32,987 nucleotides of DNA from NCBI GenBank assembly GCA_017454165.1, contig JAFTDN010000176.1:1-32987 (forward strand), in the 5' to 3' direction. Source of the DNA: Bacteroidales bacterium (lineage in GTDB: Bacteria > Bacteroidota > Bacteroidia > Bacteroidales > Tenuifilaceae). This document shows positions 1 through 7,795 of the stretch, piece by piece (within the stretch, counting starts at the first letter, position 1; each line of letters starts with the position of its first letter). The notes under the pieces were generated by a model that worked only from the letters and a program-made list of their open reading frames with translations, made no database searches and was not told the origin of the DNA. Made by a program: the position numbers and the translations under genes.

Positions 1-1069
1 ACTTCGTGCGCGGCTCTAAACCCAAATCTTCGCGAACGAAACGTAGTTTCAACAACAGCTCCTTCATCCCGGCCACATCTAAAAGAAGAGTGTTATGTGA
101 ATGATAATCCTCTATAGCTGAAATAGTTTCGTTACCCTCGGTAAAAAATTTATCGTAGTTCAAATCGCGGCTGTCGCAAGGTATACGGAAATAGTCGCCC
201 ATATCGATGGCACGCGCCATCTCTTCGCGGGTAACCAATGTTTCGTAAAGTTTCTCGCCATGACGCGTACCAATAACGCGAACCTCAGCGTTAAGCATAT
301 TTTTATCGACAGCCGAATAGGTTTCTTTCAGTGCCTGAGCCAACGTACTTAGCGTAGCTGCTGGGGCTTTCTGCACAAAAAGGTCGCCATTGCGCCCATG
401 CATAAAGGCATACACCACCAAATCCACAGCATCGTCAAGGGTCATCATAAAGCGCGTCATGTTGGGGTCGGTGATGGTGATGGGCTTGCCCGCCTGCATC
501 TGCTCCACCCACAGCGGGATAACGCTTCCGCGCGATGCCATCACATTGCCATAGCGGGTGCAGCAGATGGTGGTTGGCGCATCGTCGCCCAAAGCGCGTC
601 CCTGCGCTATGGCCACCTTCTCCATCATAGCCTTCGAGATGCCCATAGCGTTGATGGGATAGGCTGCCTTGTCGGTTGAGAGCACCACCACGTTTTTAAC
701 CCCATGCTCAATGGCCGACAGCAACACGTTGTTTGTGCCATCGACATTGGTGCGCACGGCCTCCATGGGGAAAAACTCGCACGACGGAACCTGTTTTAGC
801 GCAGCCGCGCTAAAAACGTAATCGACGCCACGCATGGCCATGTCGACCGACTCACGATAGCGGACATTACCGATATAAAATTTAACCTTATGCGACACCT
901 CTGGACGCTGTGCCTGCAAGAAATGCCGCATGTCGTCTTGCTTCTTCTCGTCGCGACTAAAAATGCGTATTTCTTTTATGTCGCTGTTCAAAAAACGACG
1001 CAGCACCGCGTTACCAAAACTGCCTGTGCCGCCCGTAATTAACAGAACCCTATTCTCAAATATGCTCAT
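1..1069 (-). CDS. fnlA: UDP-GlcNAc 4,6-dehydratase / 5-epimerase, FnlA/WbjB/CapE type (3' end outside window)
   Basis: Extended short-chain dehydrogenase that would convert UDP-GlcNAc to a 4-keto-6-deoxy intermediate, the first step toward UDP-L-FucNAc or a related sugar, in the cytoplasm. About 356 codons are present with no stop before base 1, so the gene runs off the left edge, close to the usual family length. The NAD(P)-binding loop GGTGSFG is at residues 13-19 and STDKA at 131-135. The active-site motif reads MGISK (142-146), Met in place of the usual SDR Tyr, as in the FnlA/CapE/WbjB branch rather than PseB. TRYGNVMASRGSVIP and PNMTRFMMT follow. Its ATG overlaps the stop of the upstream glycosyltransferase (ATGA at 1066-1069), so the two are translationally coupled. 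I infer that the partner steps (FnlB, FnlC) lie beyond the left edge. The exact product is not provable from sequence alone. Confidence 0.88.
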   Translation of the reverse strand, partial: MSIFENRVLLITGGTGSFGNAVLRRFLNSDIKEIRIFSRDEKKQDDMRHFLQAQRPEVSHKVKFYIGNVRYRESVDMAMRGVDYVFSAAALKQVPSCEFFPMEAVRTNVDGTNNVLLSAIEHGVKNVVVLSTDKAAYPINAMGISKAMMEKVAIAQGRALGDDAPTTICCTRYGNVMASRGSVIPLWVEQMQAGKPITITDPNMTRFMMTLDDAVDLVVYAFMHGRNGDLFVQKAPAATLSTLAQALKETYSAVDKNMLNAEVRVIGTRHGEKLYETLVTREEMARAIDMGDYFRIPCDSRDLNYDKFFTEGNETISAIEDYHSHNTLLLDVAGMKELLLKLRFVREDLGLEPRTK

Positions 1070-2277
1070 AAATTATAATGCTTTACAATTGCCTCGTAAG
1101 TTTTATCTACGGTGTAATTATCGATGAAAAAACGATACCCTCGTTCTCCCATCTGCATCAAATCGGAACTCAACATACGATCGACACAACGTGTGAATGC
1201 GCTTACATCGTTGCTCGGACAGTACAATCCGTACCCATTGGCCTCGGCCAACTGCCCCATATCACACACAGAATCAGTGGCCGCAATAATTGGCTTTTTC
1301 TCTTTTAGATACGAAAGCAAACGCGATGGATAATTGGGTATCGTAAAGCGATAATCCAAAAATATTAGCCCAACATCAGACGCTCTCACAAGCGCATCGT
1401 AGTCCTCCGACGGCAGACGCTTGAACACCGACACATTCTTGGGCATCGTCGCTTTATGCCACGCCTCCAGCTGCGGATACTCCGTGCCATCGCCCACCAC
1501 TACAAAATGGCAATCAGCCCTATTGGCATTAGCCTCCAGGCATTGTATCAAGAACGGCACACCCTGTGGACGACCCAGATTGCCGCCATAAATAAAAATA
1601 GGACTATCTGTGGGCAAATGATACTTTTGACGAATCTCGTTGCGGCTTGTGCTTGGCCTAATGGCATCTACATCAGACAATTCCACCGAATTAGGGGCAA
1701 CCTCTACCCGACTGGCATCGATGTATGCATTATGCTCAAGCACATAGGCCACATTGGCGGGCGACATGCAGCCAATGTAGTCTGACTGCTTATATAACTC
1801 AATCTCTTTAGCTCTAAAATATCTATAAAAAATGCTACACACCCCGAACATGCCCAAATCTACAGCGTTTTGCGGAAATATATCTTTAAGCAAAAGATAC
1901 GAAACTGCATGCGGATTCTTATTCTTAATAAAATTCACCACACCAGTTAGCGTAATGGGCGGTGTGCTATAGAGTATCAAATCGAACTGTTCGGACGGTA
2001 AATACTTGCGTATAGCATTTTTGAACTGTCTTTCTACCAGCAGTTGCCCAACACCTTTTTCAACGATATTCGCTTTCTGCAAATTGAGCGTGCGAACTCC
2101 GAGTATTCTAACCCCATCAACGTCGTGTAATGCAGTTGATTGCCCCATGCGTCGCTCCATCGGGCAAACAATGGTTACGCGATGTCCCTCATCGCGAAAT
2201 TTGCGCATAAGGTCGGTGTATATGCCCTGCTCGGCAACACCACTAATGCTCGACATGGTAAGGAAAATTACGCGCAT
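1066..2277 (-). CDS. GT4 glycosyltransferase, WbuB-like
   Basis: Cytoplasmic retaining glycosyltransferase of family GT4, probably adding a sugar to the lipid-linked O-unit. The N-terminal Rossmann half starts MRVIFLTMSSISGVAEQG. The C-terminal donor half has the GGNLGRPQG loop near residue 235, VVVGDGTE, and a late SRLLSYLKEKKPIIA segment typical of WbuB-like enzymes, which transfer L-FucNAc in enterobacterial O-antigens. Pairing with the FnlA-type gene directly downstream (ATGA overlap) fits such a donor; this is inference. I chose the ATG at 2277 rather than the GTG at 2283 because GGAG lies 5 nt upstream and because the duplicated copy of this gene start at 3334-3381 is identical exactly up to this ATG. 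A 22-codon open frame ending at 2280 abuts the start and may be the tail of a lost upstream gene. Confidence 0.85.
   Translation of the reverse strand: MRVIFLTMSSISGVAEQGIYTDLMRKFRDEGHRVTIVCPMERRMGQSTALHDVDGVRILGVRTLNLQKANIVEKGVGQLLVERQFKNAIRKYLPSEQFDLILYSTPPITLTGVVNFIKNKNPHAVSYLLLKDIFPQNAVDLGMFGVCSIFYRYFRAKEIELYKQSDYIGCMSPANVAYVLEHNAYIDASRVEVAPNSVELSDVDAIRPSTSRNEIRQKYHLPTDSPIFIYGGNLGRPQGVPFLIQCLEANANRADCHFVVVGDGTEYPQLEAWHKATMPKNVSVFKRLPSEDYDALVRASDVGLIFLDYRFTIPNYPSRLLSYLKEKKPIIAATDSVCDMGQLAEANGYGLYCPSNDVSAFTRCVDRMLSSDLMQMGERGYRFFIDNYTVDKTYEAIVKHYNL
2230..2277. repeat. 48-bp direct repeat, copy 1 (in intact glycosyltransferase gene)
   Basis: The first 16 codons of the WbuB-like glycosyltransferase gene, counted from its ATG. 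The same 48 bases occur without mismatch at 3334-3381, and identity stops abruptly at both ends. The two copies bracket the 1,056-bp segment carrying the DUF3791/DUF3990 genes. Confidence 0.97.
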
Positions 2278-2361
2278 ACTCACTCCGATGTTCTCACAAA
2301 ACGCTTAACGCAATCGTCAAATACATAAAAATAAAAGTTTTCATTTTTTTAACAAGAACAA

Positions 2362-2589
2362 CTAAATTTTATTCACTTTTTCCAATTCTTCTTCCAACAA
2401 GGAATAAACATACCCAGCACTTTGAATATAAAGCTTGGTATTGGGATTAGAGAGATGGGCGTATGTCTGCGAACGGTATAATATTGCAAACGCCTCTTCT
2501 ATTGCAAATCCATTTTCTTCCATCAATATTGCAACCAAATCCTCTGTCAGCTTGAGCCTAAGAAATTCTATGCGCTTTAAGGCAGTCAT
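2362..2589 (-). CDS. DUF3791-like small protein (partner of DUF3990 protein)
   Basis: A 75-residue protein of unknown function, largely helical in appearance with no signal peptide. Its body (EFLRLKLTEDLVAILMEE, then YRSQTYAHLSNPNTKLYIQS and YVYSLLEEEL) resembles the small proteins found beside DUF3990 genes in gut Bacteroidota and Clostridia. I assign it to the DUF3791-like group by pattern, not by a profile search. Its ATG overlaps the stop of the DUF3990 gene (ATGA at 2586-2589), making it the third gene of a tightly coupled cassette. In a toxin-antitoxin reading it would be an antitoxin or accessory partner, which is inference. No transmembrane segment is seen. Confidence 0.62.
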   Translation of the reverse strand: MTALKRIEFLRLKLTEDLVAILMEENGFAIEEAFAILYRSQTYAHLSNPNTKLYIQSAGYVYSLLEEELEKVNKI

Positions 2590-3062
2590 AACTTCTTTAA
2601 ATTAAGGATAGAAAACTCCGTACAGAAGGCATACTGGAAGGTGATACCACGCATGTGCTGTAGTTTACGCAGAAAAAGCTCCTTGCTGATATAACCACCC
2701 CTGAATAAAGCCACTTGTTCACCCACTCTGTCGTTCGCTATGGGTCCATAAACTATATCATAATCATGATGTAACGCATGACTACGATTGTCGCGGTTGG
2801 AAAATATAAACTCTGCCAAAGCCTCGGTGTAGGCCTCAAAGCGTAAAACATTCATCTTGTCGGAAAAAAGCAACTGCTCGTCGAACTCAAAGGCTGTAAC
2901 CTGTGGAGTTCCTCCCCACAAGTTCATAGCAGCATAAGCTCTATCCCATGCTTGTTGCTCATCAGCCGACAGATAGAATGCACGGCCAAAATCCTTGAAC
3001 GGGCGCGATTTGGATAGGTCTATCTTCTCAATTACAACATTGCTTCCATGATACAGCTTCAT
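2586..3062 (-). CDS. DUF3990 protein, ADP-ribosyltransferase-like fold
   Basis: A 158-residue cytoplasmic protein matching the DUF3990 pattern: LYHGSNVVIEKIDLSKSRP, then KDFGRAFYLS and QAWDRAYA. DUF3990 is grouped with ADP-ribosyltransferase-like folds, where the H-G pair near the start (YHGS, residues 4-7) contacts NAD; a catalytic role here is inference. It overlaps both neighbours by four bases (ATGA at 3059-3062 and 2586-2589), so the three cassette genes are probably translated together. Lying between two DUF3791-type small genes is a recurrent arrangement and suggests a toxin-antitoxin or defence module rather than a sugar enzyme. The cassette interrupts the polysaccharide operon and is bracketed by the 48-bp repeat. 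Confidence 0.75.
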   Translation of the reverse strand: MKLYHGSNVVIEKIDLSKSRPFKDFGRAFYLSADEQQAWDRAYAAMNLWGGTPQVTAFEFDEQLLFSDKMNVLRFEAYTEALAEFIFSNRDNRSHALHHDYDIVYGPIANDRVGEQVALFRGGYISKELFLRKLQHMRGITFQYAFCTEFSILNLKKL

Positions 3063-3280
3063 AGCGTACCTCCTTTGCGCCGACAGTAGTCGCCCAGATC
3101 ATCAACCACCTGAGCAAAATCACACGTATGCAGATCTGCGTAATTATCAATCAACAAACGATCGCCTCCGTATCTACTAATATACTGGTATATAACAGCC
3201 TCCGTGCGGTGGTGTTTTTTTGCAAAAAGCAAAACTATCATCGCAACAAAAGCTATTTTACTATAGGTTGTTTCCGACAT
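3059..3280 (-). CDS. DUF3791 small protein
   Basis: A 73-residue protein with the DUF3791 look: an N-terminal helix (KIAFVAMIVLLFAKKHHRT), then VIYQYISRYGGDRLLIDNY and DLHTCDFAQVVDDLGDY. The central YADLHT resembles the family signature near the C-terminus. It is the first gene of the coupled cassette; its stop overlaps the DUF3990 start. The function is unknown. In the toxin-antitoxin reading it would be the antitoxin, made first. No convincing TAnnTTTG promoter lies between it and the repeat at 3334, so it may rely on read-through from the polysaccharide operon. Confidence 0.7.
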   Translation of the reverse strand: MSETTYSKIAFVAMIVLLFAKKHHRTEAVIYQYISRYGGDRLLIDNYADLHTCDFAQVVDDLGDYCRRKGGTL

Positions 3281-3315
3281 AATACTATCAATTTATATTT
3301 TGTCGTACAATTTAA

Positions 3316-3381
3316 TTACACATATAAGACTCTCTCGGCAACACCACTAATGCTCGACATGGTAAGGAAAATTACGCGCAT
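3316..3381 (-). pseudogene. Orphan glycosyltransferase 5' fragment (21-codon chimeric mini-ORF)
   Basis: Beginning at the ATG at 3381, 16 codons identical to the start of the WbuB-like glycosyltransferase are followed by five unrelated codons and a TAA at 3316-3318. This is the upstream copy of the duplicated gene start and cannot make a functional enzyme. Because it is the first start codon after the spacer, it could act as a leader peptide ahead of the DUF3791 gene at 3280; that is speculation. Confidence 0.8.
3334..3381. repeat. 48-bp direct repeat, copy 2 (upstream of DUF3990 cassette)
   Basis: Identical to 2230-2277 across all 48 positions. It is too long for a typical transposon target-site duplication, and no integrase lies between the copies. 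Confidence 0.97.
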
Positions 3382-3644
3382 TTAATTCGTTTTTCTTATA
3401 ATTTTCTTTTTTACATGTCCGCACCTCATCAATGAGAACCGAGACACCCTTTCCCTTTTTCGCAAAGCAACGACATTTTCGCTCTAAAGCCGTACTGCCT
3501 CTCAGTCGCCTCAGAAAAAGACAGTCCGAAAGAAAACCCAATACACCCGCAGTTACACCGGTCTATTTACGACTCTCATCCTTGAAAAAAGATGATACAT
3601 TCATCTGAACCTGCTCATTTATTCTTCTTCATAAATAGCCCACC
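3382..3644. other. Gene-free spacer between amidotransferase and cassette
   Basis: About 260 bp without a convincing gene. On the minus strand an ATG-initiated frame near 3593 meets a TAG after 13 codons, then stays open until the repeat. It could be decayed coding sequence, but I recognise no family in it. No clear terminator with a U-run is visible. Confidence 0.5.
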
Positions 3645-4784
3645 CTACTTCCGTATTCGCCTATCCAAACCGAGCATTGTGTAGATTTTGATCCCCAACT
3701 TGAATGCCCAATTATTATTACGATACTTGAGTCCACGAGATCCTCGGTCGTAGTAGGACTGCAACTCCTCTTCAGAGATTTGCAATTTTTTAGCAATGTC
3801 CTTAAACATCTGCCGCCCTTCTTCCTCCAACAAAGGCGGACGCTCCATCCCTTTTAACGCATCTTCGCGCGTCATTTGCCCTGTCATCACAAGACTAGAG
3901 TTCCAAACCATGCGGATATCCCGCCCATATCGATAGTAGTTCCAATACCCCTCTACAAATTTGGTTATCTCATCCTCGAAATGCTTTTGGCCATAGGGGA
4001 CGTACCCATATTCCTGAACCAAAGTGTCAATCATCTGCTGGCGCGTGAGCGGTATAAGATTCAAAGGCTGCACTGTCTTAACTCCCTTTACATAAGGCAG
4101 CCAAAACTTATGCCTAAAGCCAGTGGTCCACACATAATGCTTGGGCTTTGGGCAGCCATTCTTACGCAGCACGTCCTTCACGAATGACCTATCGGCAGTT
4201 TGAAATCCATCACCCCACGACTCGGGATCAGCCACCGCCTCGGTGGCAACATTGTATCCATTAAGGATATACTTTATGCCCATCTTGGATGCATAATAAT
4301 CAACCAGCGCAATAAATGCATGATCCTGAGGCACATCCAAACCAATGCCTGCTTTGAAAAAAGCAATCTGCATCTGGCGCATCTCCTCCCAATCCATCTT
4401 ATAATTATGGAACTCAACGCCCATTTTTTTCTCCATCCTGCGCAAGTTCTCCACCGTTTCCGGCAAATCCCATCCTGCATCAATATGAAAGACGAATGGA
4501 CGCAAGCCCCATTCCCGCACGGCCAAATGTAGCATATAACTGCTATCTAGGCCACCACTAAGTCCCAACAAGCAGTCGTATTGCTTGCCCTCGCCTCTCT
4601 TTTTGATATCGGAGAGGAGTTTTTGCAGCTCAACCTCATGACCATTTCCATGATTCCACCATGGAAGAATCCGACTGTCATAGTCATGACAGCGATCGCA
4701 TACCCCATTCTCGTCTAACACCAAATTGGTGTCGGTTGTGTTCATCACACAGCGTGTGCAGGTTTTTATTTCGCTTCTACTCAT
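3645..4784 (-). CDS. wbpG: N-acetyl sugar amidotransferase (WbpG/LegJ-like)
   Basis: PP-loop ATPase-type amidotransferase that converts a nucleotide-linked N-acetyl sugar to an amidine or amide, using ammonia from a HisH/HisF-type glutaminase pair in the Pseudomonas O5 and flagellin systems. The N-terminus has a zinc-ribbon pattern (CTRCVMN ... CDRCHDY). The PP-loop SGGLDSSYML is at about residue 75, followed by FHIDAGWD. I start at the ATG at 4784 (MSRSEIKTC), giving 379 residues, because the seven codons of the longer frame add nothing typical. It lies 51 bp after the GT4 gene at 4836. No HisH or HisF homologue is present in this window, although these partners usually sit next to wbpG. It fits the WbpA-B-D-E enzymes encoded 15 kb upstream. 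Confidence is high for family, moderate for substrate. Confidence 0.88.
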   Translation of the reverse strand: MSRSEIKTCTRCVMNTTDTNLVLDENGVCDRCHDYDSRILPWWNHGNGHEVELQKLLSDIKKRGEGKQYDCLLGLSGGLDSSYMLHLAVREWGLRPFVFHIDAGWDLPETVENLRRMEKKMGVEFHNYKMDWEEMRQMQIAFFKAGIGLDVPQDHAFIALVDYYASKMGIKYILNGYNVATEAVADPESWGDGFQTADRSFVKDVLRKNGCPKPKHYVWTTGFRHKFWLPYVKGVKTVQPLNLIPLTRQQMIDTLVQEYGYVPYGQKHFEDEITKFVEGYWNYYRYGRDIRMVWNSSLVMTGQMTREDALKGMERPPLLEEEGRQMFKDIAKKLQISEEELQSYYDRGSRGLKYRNNNWAFKLGIKIYTMLGLDRRIRK

Positions 4785-4835
4785 ACAACTATAGTGAAAG
4801 TACATTATGCAAAAGCATAACTTTTACACCTACAT

Positions 4836-5987
4836 TCATCTTTCCAAAATTATTTTTCTCTCCATCTGATAATAATCGAGATACTCCTTTGCGCATACTA
4901 CAGACGCTTTTTTTGCGTCCATCACCACCTGCGGATTCTCACAAACTACCCTCAGAACATTCACAATATCCTCTTCTTTTTCGACCCAAAAGAAATTACC
5001 TTTATCCAACATTTTATACGCATCCACAGGACGGGCCATTACAGCAGCTCTACAACAAATTGCATTCTGCAATGTTGCCGAAACAGAACCTGGCTGACAG
5101 TATAGATCTGCACCACATAAACATCCCAATAAAAAATCTGACTGCTGCCAGCCCACATATTCAACCCGTTCGTCAGTCTCTATCATACTTAATATTTCAG
5201 TCTCAGTATCTTTAGGGATGCTGCCTATAATTACCATACGCGCTCGCATGGATTCAACCTTTTTAAAGGCTCTAAGCAACTCTACGGTCTTCTTTTCTGC
5301 CACCAACTTACCACTATGGACTAGTAGCAATTCGCCTTCTGCCACGCCGAATTCTCTTCTAAATTTTTCCCTTTGCCGCATATATGTCGCAGCATCTGGA
5401 ATTATTCCTCCGAGAGGCAAAAACTCCATCACCCCCTCTGGAACTCCATAATTTATAACCGAAAAATCTCTTTCTGCAGGTCCAATGTAATAATATTTTT
5501 TTAAATATGGGATGGTCTTGCCTATATATCTTTTATAAATTAACCGGTGCAATATATTTAGCGACATCCAGTTCAATCCACTATTATACGCAGCAGTATG
5601 CGTATCGGCAAGAAATGTAACGTTGGGGTGATTTTTCACATATTCAACCACATCGATTACCGAAGCATAAGATATATCATGTGAAAAGATAATATCAGGA
5701 GCAAACCTTTCTATCGCATCATACAATCCAATATACTTTCTAATCTTCCTAGAAATCCTGTGCGAAACGATATGCTTATACGGCAAACGTTTAATAGGAA
5801 CACCATATTCCGTAATATAATCGGACGGTGCAACGTACCCCAAACTTGTATTGCCAACATACGTTTCCGTGGACGCAATTATCAAAACATCATGACCTTT
5901 CTCTTTTGAGATACGCGGAAGAACATTTTCCTGATAATTATATCCATCGATATAAAAAGCCGCTAAACAGCAGTGTAATATTCTCAT
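4836..5987 (-). CDS. GT4-like glycosyltransferase
   Basis: A 383-residue cytoplasmic glycosyltransferase. The N-terminal acceptor domain ([20 protein letters not shown]) includes [17 protein letters not shown]. The donor domain has [20 protein letters not shown] near residue 230, [12 protein letters not shown], then [17 protein letters not shown], where GT4 enzymes carry their nucleotide-sugar binding loop. The classical EX7E is only loosely present. The start overlaps the acetyltransferase stop (ATGA at 5984-5987), so the pair is co-translated. The sequence is AT-rich like the rest of this block. Donor and acceptor are unknown. Confidence 0.8.
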   Translation of the reverse strand: MRILHCCLAAFYIDGYNYQENVLPRISKEKGHDVLIIASTETYVGNTSLGYVAPSDYITEYGVPIKRLPYKHIVSHRISRKIRKYIGLYDAIERFAPDIIFSHDISYASVIDVVEYVKNHPNVTFLADTHTAAYNSGLNWMSLNILHRLIYKRYIGKTIPYLKKYYYIGPAERDFSVINYGVPEGVMEFLPLGGIIPDAATYMRQREKFRREFGVAEGELLLVHSGKLVAEKKTVELLRAFKKVESMRARMVIIGSIPKDTETEILSMIETDERVEYVGWQQSDFLLGCLCGADLYCQPGSVSATLQNAICCRAAVMARPVDAYKMLDKGNFFWVEKEEDIVNVLRVVCENPQVVMDAKKASVVCAKEYLDYYQMERKIILER

Positions 5988-6601
5988 TTTGTTTTGCTCG
6001 TTAATTGCTCTATAAACACCTCAGGCATTTGAATGTACTCAGCCATGTGGCGTATCCTTTCATCTGACCAGTTCCACCACTCACTCTCCAGCAATCTATT
6101 AACCATTTTTTCATCGAATCTCATCCTAATAATACGTGCAGGGTTTCCGCCAACAATAGCATAAGGGGGAACGTCTTTCGTAACCACAGCCCCCATCCCC
6201 ACTACCGCCCCACTGCCAATTGTAATTCCCTGCTTTATGAACGCCCCATAGCCTATCCAGACATCATGTCCTATAACAGTTTTCTTGTCCAAATCCCTCG
6301 GATATTCTGAAAATTTTTTTTTCACGCTATCCCTTCCGCTATAGAAAACAGGAGAGGTTGAAACCCAATCCACAGGATGCATAGCACCCCCTATAACAAC
6401 TCTATTAGCTATCGAACAAAAGGATCCAATATCGCAATTAATTATTTCGCAATCATATCCACAAAAAGAATACCTTCCCATTGCAGATGAAACAACGGAG
6501 GAGCCAGATTCAATTTTAGATGTTGGATGAATAATGCTATCAACGACAGCACTCCCCCTCAATTTTTTCAACAACTTCGCGTATATGTACGAAAATATCA
6601 T
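5984..6601 (-). CDS. CatB-type (left-handed beta-helix) O-acetyltransferase
   Basis: A 205-residue acyltransferase of the xenobiotic/CatB branch that would transfer acetyl from acetyl-CoA to a sugar hydroxyl of the O-unit. Hexapeptide repeats run from about residue 25 to 165 ([26 protein letters not shown], then [20 protein letters not shown]). They are broken by the loop [16 protein letters not shown], whose His at about 97 is the expected catalytic residue. The segment [19 protein letters not shown] is a hallmark of the family. It lies 69 bp after the upstream GT4 and overlaps the next GT by four bases. It probably gives serotype-specific O-acetylation. Confidence 0.87.
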   Translation of the reverse strand: MIFSYIYAKLLKKLRGSAVVDSIIHPTSKIESGSSVVSSAMGRYSFCGYDCEIINCDIGSFCSIANRVVIGGAMHPVDWVSTSPVFYSGRDSVKKKFSEYPRDLDKKTVIGHDVWIGYGAFIKQGITIGSGAVVGMGAVVTKDVPPYAIVGGNPARIIRMRFDEKMVNRLLESEWWNWSDERIRHMAEYIQMPEVFIEQLTSKTK

Positions 6602-6670
6602 CGCCTAAAAAAATTACTCACACACTCAATACAACACCAAATCATAATTTATAAATTTCCAATTCTCAAA

Positions 6671-7792
6671 TTAACCATTATCACTTAATATTTCTGCATA
6701 CAACTCCAAAATTTGTTCAGCAACTACTTCAGGCGAAAATTTAGATTGCACATATGCTTTTATACCGTCCTCATCATATCGACCAATATTGCCTATCATA
6801 TAATTCATTGCATCTTCCAGCTGGTGCTGATTGTCTACATCTATCAGCACCCCGTTCTCGTCATTTACAAAATCTTCTGGACCTCCACACCTTGTCGCTA
6901 TAACAGGAAGGCCAGCCGCCATCGCCTCTACATAAACAACCCCAAACGTTTCCCGCGATGATGGCAAAACAAAACAGTCACAGCCTGCATACACGTCGGC
7001 AGTATCTGCCCGCGACAGCATCCCTTTTATCTCAACGCGATCCCCCAGCCGATTATTCGATACCAACCGCTCTAACTCAGTCCGCATTGGTCCATCTCCT
7101 ACTATAACCAGACGTACACCTGCAGGACACTGCCTGAGCGCTAAGATTATTCGATCAATACGCTTCCTCTCGGACAACAATGCTGTAGTAACAAATGTAA
7201 ATCCAGAATGCTTACGTCTAACATTCTTAGAAAACAAACTAACATCAATGATATTATGGATAACACGGCATTCAATGCCTGTCTTTTCCATCAAACTACT
7301 AGCCAAAATGGAACTAACAGCAATCACAGCACTCGCCTTTATATAATCCCGTTTAACCCTATCAATTGTGGCTTGTGGCAAATCCACACGGTTCATTTCG
7401 CTAGAATGCTCCGTTATAACGAGAGGAATACCTGTCTTTTCTGCCAAAAACGCGCCTAACGAAGATGCAAAGTGGGTATGGATGACATCTGGCTTTTGCT
7501 CCTGCCCAAATACCTTTTTGTACAAAAAACTAACAACATTGCGACCTATATAGTCAAGAACACGCCAACCGAGCGGCCCCACAGGAAAATTGTACTCAAA
7601 ACATCTAATATTTTCTATCACATAAGAATTACACCCCCACCGTCTAAACCTCCTAATCGACCTCAAATCAATTGAAAAAAAGGCCACATCCACACCATGA
7701 GCCGCCAACGCTTTCGCCTGATCAAAAGCAAAAATCCCATTAAGTGGATACTTTTTAGATGGCAAGCCAGAACTGATAATCAACACTTTCAT
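6671..7792 (-). CDS. GT4 glycosyltransferase
   Basis: A 373-residue family GT4 enzyme with both Rossmann domains. The acceptor domain starts MKVLIISSGLPSKKYPLNGI and contains DVIHTHFASSLGAFLA. The donor domain includes FVTTALLSERKRIDRII, LVIVGDGPMRTELERLV and the diagnostic SSRETFGVVYVEAMAAGLP (EX7E type), then VIATRCGGPEDFV. The start lies 3 nt after the wzy stop, so they share a transcript. The C-terminal region is complete (VVAEQILELYAEILSD). The donor sugar cannot be read from the sequence. Confidence 0.88.
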   Translation of the reverse strand: MKVLIISSGLPSKKYPLNGIFAFDQAKALAAHGVDVAFFSIDLRSIRRFRRWGCNSYVIENIRCFEYNFPVGPLGWRVLDYIGRNVVSFLYKKVFGQEQKPDVIHTHFASSLGAFLAEKTGIPLVITEHSSEMNRVDLPQATIDRVKRDYIKASAVIAVSSILASSLMEKTGIECRVIHNIIDVSLFSKNVRRKHSGFTFVTTALLSERKRIDRIILALRQCPAGVRLVIVGDGPMRTELERLVSNNRLGDRVEIKGMLSRADTADVYAGCDCFVLPSSRETFGVVYVEAMAAGLPVIATRCGGPEDFVNDENGVLIDVDNQHQLEDAMNYMIGNIGRYDEDGIKAYVQSKFSPEVVAEQILELYAEILSDNG

Positions 7793-7795
7793 ATA

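Noticed and set aside
2230-3381. 48-bp repeats as phage or integrative-element att sites
   Set aside because: Only about 1 kb separates them and no integrase is present; kept as target duplication or recombination scar.
2230-3381. CRISPR-like repeat
   Set aside because: Only two copies, 1,056 bp apart, containing coding sequence.
3347-3541. 64-codon minus-strand open frame across the spacer
   Set aside because: It starts at a TTG, reads the repeat in the wrong frame and resembles no family.
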